From assembly GCA_947425245.1 (NCBI GenBank), contig CANDYU010000002.1:1-64000 (forward strand): DNA of 64,000 bases, given 5' to 3'. Positions 24,998 through 33,098 of the stretch are shown here, piece after piece (within the stretch, counting starts at the first letter, position 1; each line of letters begins with the position of its first letter). The notes below the pieces were generated by a model. That model ran no database searches, was not told where the DNA came from, and saw only the letters and a program-made list of their open reading frames with translations. Both the position numbers and the translations under genes were made by a program. Source of the DNA: an uncultured Candidatus Saccharibacteria bacterium (lineage in GTDB: Bacteria; Patescibacteriota; Saccharimonadia; Saccharimonadales; Saccharimonadaceae).

Positions 24998-26641
24998 CTA
25001 CTCAATTACTAACCGTTTAATAATCTTGCGAATTGTATGTTTCTTCGCAACACCAGCTTGCTCTTTTTCAGCTTGTCGCCCAGAAACGTCACTATCAGCT
25101 ACTGTTCCAACCTCAACTAGCCCCTCCTGTACACCCGAAACTTCCTCACCGACTCCTCTATCCGCCAAAATCCTATGCACCGCCACATGCTCACCCTCCG
25201 CCTCCGGCATTTTCACCAAAATCTCATCCGGAGCTTTATGGACTGCACGGCTCTCCATTCCTGGTCGCGACAACCGCGTTGCAAACACCACTTTCACCGG
25301 ACCAGAATTGCTCTTTTCTTCAGATTTCGCTGGATGACGATCTCGCTCCGCCCCACCCCGATCACGCCGCTTAGTATAGGCTCGCGAAATCTCTACCGCC
25401 TGCGACTTCTTTACCTCCACGGCCCTCTGTTTTAATCCATCGCGAATCCTCTCCAGAAGCCCTATCTTATCCGACCCAAGCTCCACAATATAATCTAACG
25501 CCATCAAACGCCGAAAATCCGCAATCAAGACAGCATCCTCGCTCGCCATAATCTCCCGAAGCAAACCATACAGCTCATCCTGCACGGCTTTTCGCTTTTC
25601 GTTCCTTAGCCAAAGCGGCAACTCACTTTTTACGGCCGACTTTAAAACCAGCCCACTTTCTTGAATCTTCTCACCAGCTACCACCACATCGGCCACTGGT
25701 CGCTCCAATTCCAAATCTCCCCGAGCAATTATCCGCTCCACTGAAAGTTCCATCTTTGGTTCTTCCACTACGCAAGCTTCTGCCGCCCCCACCATCCGAT
25801 CGCCTTTCTTACCCGAATTGAGCAATTCGACCAGATCATCCAAAAAGCCAATCAGCCCTTTATCTCTTTGTTCCGCAAAAATCTTTGAATCCCAATATAA
25901 ATTCACTAGTCCACCCCTTAGAACTGCCAAATCCAGTTGCTTTACAAACTTTTCCAAAGCAAACATCTTCTTCGTAGTCATTTTCCCGTCATCAGCTCCC
26001 ACTTCTTTTTCTACTAAAATAGATTCATCGCCTCTCGCCACGAGCCTAGACAGCTTCTCGTTCACTAATAGTAATCTTAAATACTCACAACCTGCCGCCT
26101 CATAAACATGGTTAGAATTCCGCCAGTCCAACACTCTCTGCTCCCCAGCAATCAACATTCCAGCAAAACCGTTTTTCTCCGCCCATTGCCCCACCATGTT
26201 ATCATACAACAGGTCCGGCATCGTCAAAACTCTACCCTTTACACCAAACAACTGGTCAATCTTTTCGCGATACATCCGCACCTGCTCGGTTGCCTCTTCT
26301 TTATCCCAAAAATAAGCCAGGGAATCATAATACAGCCCACCCACCACTTCAACTCGCTCAGCCTTAACCAGCTTTTTCAGTCGCTGAACCAACGTTACAT
26401 CATATCGCTCCGCCAATTCCAACCAAGTTCCAGAAATCTGCAATGATACTCTAAAATCTCTGTATTTCTGCGTATTACGTTCCAAAAAAGCCAACAGCGG
26501 CTGGTAAATCTTCTCATCTGCCTCCCGAAAAGTCTTCTCTGTTTCTGGATAATCACCACCAGCCGTCCCAAGCTCCCGTCTATCAAAATCAGCCAACTCA
26601 TACGGCTCATGTAACCGAAAACAAATCTGGACTATTCGCAT
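24998..26641 (-). CDS. Glycoside hydrolase family 57-like protein with long C-terminal extension
   Basis: This 547-residue protein has an N-terminal 280 residues resembling the GH57 barrel: IVQICFRLHEPYEL with the family H-x-P-Y start, FRVSLQISGTWLELAERY, VEVVGGLYYDSLAYF and GRVLTMPDLLYDNMVGQWAEKNGFAGML. GH57 enzymes act on alpha-glucans. The catalytic glutamate (usually in GxxE) is not obvious; VVGGLYYDSL has Y where E is expected, so activity is doubtful. The C-terminal half is charged, with short helices, and unrecognised. No signal peptide, so cytosolic. Confidence 0.65.
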   Translation of the reverse strand: MRIVQICFRLHEPYELADFDRRELGTAGGDYPETEKTFREADEKIYQPLLAFLERNTQKYRDFRVSLQISGTWLELAERYDVTLVQRLKKLVKAERVEVVGGLYYDSLAYFWDKEEATEQVRMYREKIDQLFGVKGRVLTMPDLLYDNMVGQWAEKNGFAGMLIAGEQRVLDWRNSNHVYEAAGCEYLRLLLVNEKLSRLVARGDESILVEKEVGADDGKMTTKKMFALEKFVKQLDLAVLRGGLVNLYWDSKIFAEQRDKGLIGFLDDLVELLNSGKKGDRMVGAAEACVVEEPKMELSVERIIARGDLELERPVADVVVAGEKIQESGLVLKSAVKSELPLWLRNEKRKAVQDELYGLLREIMASEDAVLIADFRRLMALDYIVELGSDKIGLLERIRDGLKQRAVEVKKSQAVEISRAYTKRRDRGGAERDRHPAKSEEKSNSGPVKVVFATRLSRPGMESRAVHKAPDEILVKMPEAEGEHVAVHRILADRGVGEEVSGVQEGLVEVGTVADSDVSGRQAEKEQAGVAKKHTIRKIIKRLVIE

Positions 26642-26754
26642 GATACTTGCTCCTACCTCAACTCACAACTTTATTCCATTATAGCATAAACTATTTGTTT
26701 TATGTTATTTTACATCTACCAACCTCCAGAAAGACATGATAAAATAAAAGAGCT

Positions 26755-26829
26755 AGGGGTGTAGTACAACGGTTAGTATAGCGGTCTCCAAAACCGTAGA
26801 TCATGGTTCGATTCCGTGCACCCCTGCCA
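26755..26829 (+). tRNA. tRNA-Trp (CCA), apparent integration site
   Basis: 75 bases with acceptor AGGGGTG/CACCCCT, anticodon loop CTCCAAA (CCA), canonical T-loop TTCGATT, discriminator G and encoded CCA. The serine recombinase on the opposite strand terminates inside the tRNA (stop at 26773-26775), the pattern expected when an element has integrated at the 3' part of a tRNA gene. A hairpin at about 26853-26877 may end its transcript. Confidence 0.95.
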
Positions 26830-28419
26830 TACAGAACTTCGTTTTTTGAGGAAGAGCCCTGCAAGGGGCTCTTTCAGGGTATAAGTGAGGTTTTCACCGT
26901 CAAAATAGAGGTTCGATAGTAGCATACTCAGGATTTGGCGTTTCTCGTTCGAGTTCGCAACCTTAAAGATGTCGGCAGCGTGCTCAAAGAGATTGAGCAG
27001 GTATTCTACGGTTACATAGTAGCCTTGATCCATACTATCCAGCCTCTGCTGCTGCCTTTCGATCTCAGCCAACCCCTCAGCATAGCGTGACATATTCTCG
27101 TCATAGAACTCTTGTGTAATACCCACGGCAGCGCCTGTGCCATCACTATCCATATATTTATCAAATAAGTTACGTTGACGGCGTTGAATTTGTTGTTTTG
27201 CCGTTTCCAGCTCAGCACGGCGTATGTCGTAATACTTGTTTTTCTCGGTATGAGCCTTAGAAAGCATTTTGCGAAGCTCTGATAGGCGTTCTTTCGGTGG
27301 CTTTAGATGCCTCAATAAATCCTCGATAATGGCATCCACCTTGCGTTCTTCGATACTATGCACCTTATCCCGATGTTCATCTTTGCTGTTGGTGCAGTGG
27401 TAGTAGACATAGTGATGAACATTGCCGTTCTTCTGCTTTTTGGTTTTAGTATCTGGAGTGACACTACACCCACAGACAGAACAGGTAATTAGACCTTTGT
27501 AGGTTGCTCCACTCCCAAAGTAGCGTTGACGACGATGGCTATGCCCAGCTAGCACCTCTTGGTTGCGATCATACAACTCACGAGTAATCATCGGCTAATA
27601 GATGTGAGGATATTCGATATCAGTCCGAGGATCAACGAGCACGCCATAGTAGAACTTGTTCGTTAGCACGCGATAAATCCCATCCTTCACCAATTTTACG
27701 CCAAACTCATCTTCGATCTCCTTCGATAGCGATTTAACGGAATACATACCCGTCGAGTAGCGACGTAGAATCTCCTTGGCAACCTTACCCTTAGTTGGGT
27801 GTTCAATTACTGTGCGTGTTCCGTTTGGTAATTTTGTATGCATATAGCCGAACGGAGCAGACCAGGGTAATTCACCTTTTTGGAGCTTGGATAACTTCGA
27901 GTTTTGTCCGTCTTCCTTCACTCGTTCGAGATACTGACGGGCAATCAAAACTTTCATATCCCACTGCAAAATATCGTTGCTTTTACTAGATTTGTCCAAA
28001 ATAAAGTTGTCGTCGATGAAGTGAATGCGTTTGTCGTATTTTGACCGTAAGTCGTCTACAACCACGGCATCTTGGAAGTTACGAGTGATGCGATCAACTC
28101 GAAACGCGATCACGTCCGTTACGCCTTTATTCTTCTTGACGTAATCAATCATCTCAGCGAACTTCTTTCGGATCTTATACTGCCCGCCAGTTTCGCTAAC
28201 CGAGAAGATCTTGTCAATCTCCAAGCCATTTCTCTTTGCATACTCCTCAGCACGAGGAATCTGGATCTCAGTGAGCGATAGCCCCTCTTTTTCTTGCCGT
28301 GCCGTAGAAACACGAGCAAAGACCACTGCCTTTCGTGCCGATGGCGCTTTTGATTTTTTGCTTAGTTTCGTATTCGGTTTACTTGCAGATTTTGCATCTG
28401 CCATTACTTTTATTGCCAT
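26773..28419 (-). pseudogene. Large serine recombinase split by an in-frame amber codon
   Basis: Residues 1-274 (28419-27598) hold the resolvase domain (VVFARVSTARQEKEGLSLTEIQIPRAEEYA with catalytic Ser, and AFRVDRITRNF) and the Recombinase domain. TAG at 27597-27595 interrupts YPHIY/PMITRELYDRNQ in the same frame, where the family normally reads through. The second part (27591-26773) has the zinc ribbon (CSVCGCSV...CTNS) and coiled coil. One base change would restore an ORF of about 548 codons. The last residues (CTESNHDLRFWRPLY) are encoded antisense to tRNA-Trp. SD GAGGAAG precedes the start. Likely the island integrase, now inactive unless the amber is suppressed. Confidence 0.8.
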
Positions 28420-28434
28420 ATTTTCTTCCTCTAA

Positions 28435-29604
28435 TTATACCACTTTACCCCTGTAATCATCAAGGTTAAGTAGTTTGAATTGGTTGATTTGTTTTCGCAT
28501 TTCCGCAAAATAGTTTATTTTTGATTGTGGCAAAGTGTAACCTTTAATCCTTTTCTTCAAGTCACACCATTGCCGACTTGTGCAGCCTAATGCTCTTCTT
28601 GTAGCGTTTACTCCAACCTCCTCGGTCGCCATATACTCGCCAAGTAGCATTAGGACATTTGCTGGAGTAATATCAGGGTTCAACCTTCTTACCTCAGCAA
28701 GATACTCATCGGGAGGCTCTCTGCCACCTACTGATGATGGCATCGCGACCTCCAACTCAGCCAAATCGCTTAGCAAGATTGCTTTTGCAACTTTCAGATC
28801 ATATAAGTCCTTCAATTTGGGTCGATCAGGCACACTAATTCCTAAGCTGCGCAATGACTTTACGATCGTTTCTCGCTTGAGTAGCCTCGCTTCGATGCGC
28901 AACACCTCAAACGTATTGGGCGTAGTAAGTAGGAACTCCTTCACATAGTTTTGTTGGCACCAACTATCTCTTTCAAGGTTGCCTTTCTCGGTCTTTCGAG
29001 CCTTTTCAAGTTCCTTCAACTTATCATATACACATAATCCACGTGAGCTAGTGTAGATGTGCAGAGCATCGCCACCGTTGAGATACTTCGTTTCGCAAGT
29101 TTTCTTACGCAAGCTCACCTCGGCTTTCTTCAAGTATGAGATTACGCTAGTTGGTTTAGTTCCATCCATAAAGATGATGTTTTTAGCATAATGGACGGTT
29201 TTCACTTCGGCATAACGCAACTGATTCGGTGATAAATGCACGCCTTTTTTCGCCAACGATTTGCTCAAAACATCGCAGAGGTTACTGTAATCCGACACGC
29301 CAATCTCAGTAAAGTTGTTGCCATAAATCAGTTTCGGAGCAGAGAACTCAATATAAAGTAAACGGCGATACCCACCACTTACACGCTGCACATATAAAGT
29401 GAGACGTGGCGTGTAGATACCGAGCTTCTTATCTATCTTGGTCGTATTAAGTCGATATGATGCGCTATTGCCGTTGATTTTGGCAAACGGTGGCACGAAA
29501 GCACCCCTGAGTGACGGCGACCAATCATCAAAACTTGATTTAGCGATAACCTTTTGGAGTTTCGGATCTCCGATTCTGATTACTAAGACCATTGTATCCA
29601 GCAC
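28435..29604 (-). CDS. Rolling-circle replication initiator (phage gene II/RstA-like Rep)
   Basis: This 389-residue protein resembles replication initiators of filamentous phages and small plasmids (gene II/X, RstA). LRYAEVKTVHYAKNIIF and LHIYTSSRGLCVYDKLKELEKA include the YDK motif, preceded by an HUH-like neighbourhood. A C-terminal helical region follows. These enzymes nick DNA at an origin and stay covalently bound through tyrosine. GTG start follows AAGGAAG and overlaps the SpoVG-like gene by 65 bases. It lies between the recombinase and small regulators, consistent with an integrated plasmid- or inovirus-like element. The catalytic tyrosine was not placed with certainty. Confidence 0.65.
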   Translation of the reverse strand: MLDTMVLVIRIGDPKLQKVIAKSSFDDWSPSLRGAFVPPFAKINGNSASYRLNTTKIDKKLGIYTPRLTLYVQRVSGGYRRLLYIEFSAPKLIYGNNFTEIGVSDYSNLCDVLSKSLAKKGVHLSPNQLRYAEVKTVHYAKNIIFMDGTKPTSVISYLKKAEVSLRKKTCETKYLNGGDALHIYTSSRGLCVYDKLKELEKARKTEKGNLERDSWCQQNYVKEFLLTTPNTFEVLRIEARLLKRETIVKSLRSLGISVPDRPKLKDLYDLKVAKAILLSDLAELEVAMPSSVGGREPPDEYLAEVRRLNPDITPANVLMLLGEYMATEEVGVNATRRALGCTSRQWCDLKKRIKGYTLPQSKINYFAEMRKQINQFKLLNLDDYRGKVV

Positions 29605-29872
29605 AGCGACTTCCTTTCGTTACTTCTTCATATTTTTTGATTACTTCTTCCTCAACCGCCGAGCCTACCTTATGGGTGATCGGGTAGAAGATGCTCATAA
29701 CTCGACTACCGACCTTTTTGGTCGGATACACGAGCCGATAGCCGCCGCTCGGTCGGGTCATAATCGCAACAGAGGAACAACGGAAAATGCCATATAGTGT
29801 AAAACTAGTGAATGCCACGAGCCCATCCTTGGGTTGCACTGGCACAATTTCAATCTCACTAAGCAGCTTCAT
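29540..29872 (-). CDS. SpoVG-like DNA-binding protein
   Basis: In this 110-residue protein, residues 15-85 follow the SpoVG pattern: LVAFTSFTLYGIFRCSSVAIMTRPSGGYRLVYPTKKVGSRVMSIFYPITHKVGSAVEEEVIKKYEEV. SpoVG-like proteins bind DNA or RNA and are often found with Rep genes on mobile elements. The last 25 residues overlap the Rep start in another frame. It begins inside the end of the upstream 52-residue ORF, so the genes are coupled. Confidence 0.6.
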   Translation of the reverse strand: MKLLSEIEIVPVQPKDGLVAFTSFTLYGIFRCSSVAIMTRPSGGYRLVYPTKKVGSRVMSIFYPITHKVGSAVEEEVIKKYEEVTKGSRCAGYNGLSNQNRRSETPKGYR

Positions 29873-30017
29873 CGCCTTGCTCCTTTTTCTCGTCTTCCTT
29901 CGTTGGTGTTTTAACTACCTTGTAGCGACGATTGAGCTCATCAAGAATCGAAACTAGCCCAAACGCACCATCAGTGATATCTTGCTCGGTCTGGTTTGTC
30001 TTCTTTGATTCGTTCAT
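29859..30017 (-). CDS. Small acidic/basic ORF upstream of the SpoVG-like gene
   Basis: 52 codons from ATG at 30017, starting MNESKKTNQTEQDITDGAFG. A short helix (AFGLVSILDELNRRYKVV) is followed by a K/E-rich tail. A longer reading from 30059 would begin inside the palindrome at 30041-30060 and is less likely. No family recognised. Probably the first gene of the replication operon. Confidence 0.45.
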   Translation of the reverse strand: MNESKKTNQTEQDITDGAFGLVSILDELNRRYKVVKTPTKEDEKKEQGDEAA

Positions 30018-30040
30018 ACGCCCGATTTTACTCAGACGTG

Positions 30041-30060
30041 TGTGCACGCCAGCGTGCACA
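30041..30060. promoter_or_regulatory. Perfect palindrome, candidate operator or replication origin
   Basis: TGTGCACGC, CA, GCGTGCACA: 9-bp arms with a 2-base spacer, just upstream of the Rep operon. Such a dyad can be an operator for a small repressor or the nicking hairpin of a rolling-circle origin. The sequence is seen; the role is inferred. Confidence 0.45.
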
Positions 30061-30079
30061 GGGGTAGAGCATCAAAAAA

Positions 30080-30097
30080 AGCGACCATATGGTCGCT
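30080..30097. terminator. Bidirectional hairpin terminator
   Basis: The 18-base palindrome AGCGACCATATGGTCGCT is flanked by A7 on the left and A5 on the right of the plus strand. On the minus strand it is followed by T7, suiting termination of the 30122-31207 gene. Confidence 0.7.
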
Positions 30098-30121
30098 AAA
30101 AATATCCTTAAAACCCCGAGA

Positions 30122-31207
30122 TTAAAGTAGTCTGTGATCGATTGCAATGCCAGCATCCACAGACACCAAGGCTTTAATTGCGCCCAAACCAAGCATTGCA
30201 CCTAGTCGATAATTCAACTGCCGCATTCGTTGTTTGTAATCCTTAATAAAAGCATCCCGTTCTTTCTTGCCTAAGTCTAGCCATTTCCTACCTGCGAATT
30301 GTGCCATTTCGTCATCCGAGGCATTCTTGCCTTCTAGCGTTTCGAAAATTTCTTCGTAAGTTACTGTCTCAGCAAGATCCCTCGGTTGCCCGAAAAGAAT
30401 CTCCGCAAGATTAGCCTCCTTAGTCGCCGTATCGCCATCAAATGGCATAATATACTCATCCAACACCAGCCGTGGCTGCCCGTCACCAATGTAACGTATT
30501 CCTTTAATGGAGCTTGGTAATAGTTTTCTATTTCGATCTTTGAGTAGTAAAGCGAGTTCATTATCACTTAATTCGCTTATTCTATCCTTATTCTGCCTTG
30601 ATAAGAAAGCAGTCAAGATAACCTCAGCTTCATTCTTTTTGAAGGTAAAGAAACGGGGATAAGCCGCATCCATTGACATATCGGTTGAAAATTTCTGAAT
30701 GCCACTCTCAACTCGAACAGATCTTATCGTAATGTGTGCGTGCACGAAAATTCGCAAATCAAAAAATTCGTCATAATCTTCGAGCATCTTGGAATAGAGA
30801 CCAGAACATTGAGCAGTAACAGTCTCCGCTACCCGTTCGTAGCTCGATAATATCTTATCGGTTGCAATATCAATAACTTCAAGCCAAAAATCTCCAAGAT
30901 TAGCTTCAAATTTAATCCTCATTTTTGTCTCGCGTGCACCAAAGTAATTCATAGCTTGCGCATTACTTAGTGTCTGTTTGACTGCGCTTTCTAAATCCAT
31001 AAGCTCCGTGCCATCACGAAATACCACCCCCCATTTAGCGGTGGGGTCAATCACTGGTTTGTTGCGATCCGAAAAGCTCAGCCTATGGTCGCATATTTGA
31101 ATATTATCTATGCAAAGGTTTTTGGGAACTTCCCACTCAGTATCAAAAAACTGCTTAGGTAAGCATTCCGCATCTACTGTTTGTGCTCTAGGTGTTACGT
31201 CTTCCAT
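30122..31207 (-). CDS. Unknown 361-residue island protein, possible winged-helix C-terminus
   Basis: I do not recognise this protein. It has no signal peptide or membrane helix. The N-terminal two thirds alternate strands and helices. The last 50 residues (WLDLGKKERDAFIKDYKQRMRQLNYRL and IDHRLL) resemble a DNA-binding winged helix seen at the ends of regulators. It has its own terminator (30080-30097) and is followed by the replication operon in the same direction. It may be a regulator or a structural gene of the element. Confidence 0.5.
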   Translation of the reverse strand: MEDVTPRAQTVDAECLPKQFFDTEWEVPKNLCIDNIQICDHRLSFSDRNKPVIDPTAKWGVVFRDGTELMDLESAVKQTLSNAQAMNYFGARETKMRIKFEANLGDFWLEVIDIATDKILSSYERVAETVTAQCSGLYSKMLEDYDEFFDLRIFVHAHITIRSVRVESGIQKFSTDMSMDAAYPRFFTFKKNEAEVILTAFLSRQNKDRISELSDNELALLLKDRNRKLLPSSIKGIRYIGDGQPRLVLDEYIMPFDGDTATKEANLAEILFGQPRDLAETVTYEEIFETLEGKNASDDEMAQFAGRKWLDLGKKERDAFIKDYKQRMRQLNYRLGAMLGLGAIKALVSVDAGIAIDHRLL

Positions 31208-31348
31208 TTTTACATCTTCATCTAGGGCTAGTCGCTAGTCTGACCGACCCATTTTTTCAGATTATACACTATTTTAGAATAAAGTCAATTAAGCTATTCG
31301 TCATCCACACCTGTCAACTACCACACTAACAGTTTATTGTGAATACTA

Positions 31349-31810
31349 TTACTTCTTGCGATCCCTAATTACGTCCGCTGGTGGATATTTTTTATACCAC
31401 GGTATATTGGGATCATCTGCTGGCTTTTCTAGGGTATTATCGGGTTTTAGATGCTCAATAACTTTCATTATTATTCCCGCAACACTCATCACGGCTACAA
31501 AACCAATTCCACCCCAAAACGCAACCCGCCAAATCCACGGGAACCACCAGCTTCCGCTGCATCCACTCACCCACAGTAGCAGTAAAATCACTCCAACCCA
31601 GCACCAGCCAAACAATGTCAACCCGATTGAGCCGCCAATCATTGCCATCAGCGTTGACGGCTCCTTGTCATATGAATTACCATCTATTGCGTGCTTGATG
31701 CGGTTGCGTTCAGCTTGTGCGCCTTCTTCGTAGCCTCGGTCATATGCCGTGCCACTACCAAACCAATACCCGTCCTGCCAACCATCGTTGTAATTATTAT
31801 CTTTTGACAT
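31349..31810 (-). CDS. Small membrane protein with leader shared with the methyltransferase
   Basis: This 153-residue protein has a polar Gly/Tyr-rich N-terminus (NYNDGWQDGYWFGSGTAYDRGYEEG) and two hydrophobic segments at about 55-82 and 90-115, followed by a charged tail. I know no family. The sequence over its start (TTGCGAAACTATG) is the same as that over the start of the divergent methyltransferase at 32063-32074, so both may obey the same regulator. Confidence 0.55.
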   Translation of the reverse strand: MSKDNNYNDGWQDGYWFGSGTAYDRGYEEGAQAERNRIKHAIDGNSYDKEPSTLMAMIGGSIGLTLFGWCWVGVILLLLWVSGCSGSWWFPWIWRVAFWGGIGFVAVMSVAGIIMKVIEHLKPDNTLEKPADDPNIPWYKKYPPADVIRDRKK

Positions 31811-31896
31811 AGTTTCGCAACTTTCTCTTAGCTAATTATATCATAAACCCCCATTATTGTGAATTGACAAGGCTTTATTCGTGGGCTATTTCGTGA

Positions 31897-32073
31897 TATA
31901 ATTAGAATGCGAAACTATAATTCAATAATTCTCCATTGAAGGAGCAGGTCAAGCGACCACTTACCGTTCTCCTTCGTGGATGAATTATAGTTTCGCAACT
32001 AGAGTAAGTGGTCGCTAATTTGTGTTTTTAGTCTCGAATTAGCAACCAGAATAACGAAAGGTTGCGAAACTAT
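31897..32073 (+). promoter_or_regulatory. Methyltransferase leader with interleaved inverted repeats
   Basis: An extended -10 (TGATATAAT, TATAAT at 31897-31902) would start RNA near 31908. Arm A TGCGAAACTATAATTCA (31908-31924) pairs perfectly with A' 31981-31997. Arm B AGCGACCACTTAC (31952-31964), in the loop, pairs perfectly with B' 32004-32016, which is followed by GTGTTTTTA like a terminator. Part of A (TGCGAAACTAT) recurs at 32063-32073 over the ATG and, on the minus strand, at 31819-31809 over the start of the divergent gene. A' could therefore bind either mRNA start. Repeats are seen; the switch is inferred. Confidence 0.6.
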
Positions 32074-33098
32074 GGCTAACACATCATTAGACAAGGCTAA
32101 GAAAGCCAAGGATAACGAGTTTTACACTCGTTATGACGACATTCAAGCAGAATTGAACCATTACCGAGAGCAGTTTCGGGGAAAGGTCGTATATTGCAAC
32201 TGCGACGATCCAGCCGAAAGTGCATTCTCGGATTTTTTTTAAGTTAAACTTTGACCATTATGGGTTGAAGAAGCTCATCTGCACTCGCTACATAAAATCT
32301 GACCTCTTTACGAAAGCGTGGCTAGACCCGATGCACCGAGTGGGCTATCGCATCGAGATTACGGGCAAGGATAGATGTGAGAAGATAGACCTTCAGGAAG
32401 GCGGTGATTTTCGGAGTGAGGAGTGCATCGAGCTGCTAAAGGAGGCGGATATAGTCTGCACTAACCCGCCTTTCTCGCTTTTTCGTGAGTATATCCAGCA
32501 GCTAATGCAATACCATAAGAAGTTTTTAGTCATTGGCAACAAGAACGCTATCACCTATAAGGAGGTGTTTCCGCTTTTGGCAAACAACGAGGTGTGGCTG
32601 GGCTACACTGTGCCAAATAAGTTTATCAGACCAGACGGCACCGAAACTACCAATATGTCCGGGCTCTGTCGCTGGTGGACTAATCTTGACACTACCAAAC
32701 GCCACGAAGATATGATCTTGTATGAAAACTATGCCCCCGAGAAGTTCCCGCGCTATGACAACTATGATGCTATCGAGGTCAACAAGGTAAAGTCCATTCC
32801 GAAGGATTATTTTGGGGTAATGGGCGTGCCAATTACGTTTTTTGATAGCTACAACCCTAAGCAATTTGAGATTATAGGAATTACTAAAACGTGGTTTGGT
32901 AGCACGACAAGAAAATATCCACCACAAATACAGGTTAGTCCTAGGGGCAAGAAGGAGGAATTAGTGTCGAAGCTTAATGATGGAGCGGCGCTAGAACGTC
33001 AATTTGACCCTACGAAAGCTACATATTACATCGTGGACGGCAAAGAATATGTGCAAGAGTATGCGCGGATACTTATAAAGCGAAAGGAGAACAAGTGA
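32072..33098 (+). pseudogene. EcoRI-family adenine DNA methyltransferase, off-frame at a T8 tract
   Basis: The N-terminal piece reads EFYTRYDDIQAELNHYREQFRGKVVYCNCDDPAESAFSDFF, then TAA at 32240-32242. The reading frame that continues as KLNFDHYGLKKLICTRY is reached only if the T8 run (32233-32240) loses one T. The second part carries the catalytic NPPF (TNPPFSLFREYI), followed by KNAITYKEVFPLL. This is the MT_EcoRI family, which methylates adenine in DNA. A homopolymer at the break suggests phase variation or transcriptional slippage, not simple decay. The stop overlaps the GTG of the DUF262-HNH gene. Confidence 0.8.

Noticed and set aside
31908-32016. CRISPR-like array from the repeated TGCGAAACTAT motif
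   Set aside because: Copies are inverted relative to each other, irregularly spaced and sit over start codons. There are no spacers of uniform length.
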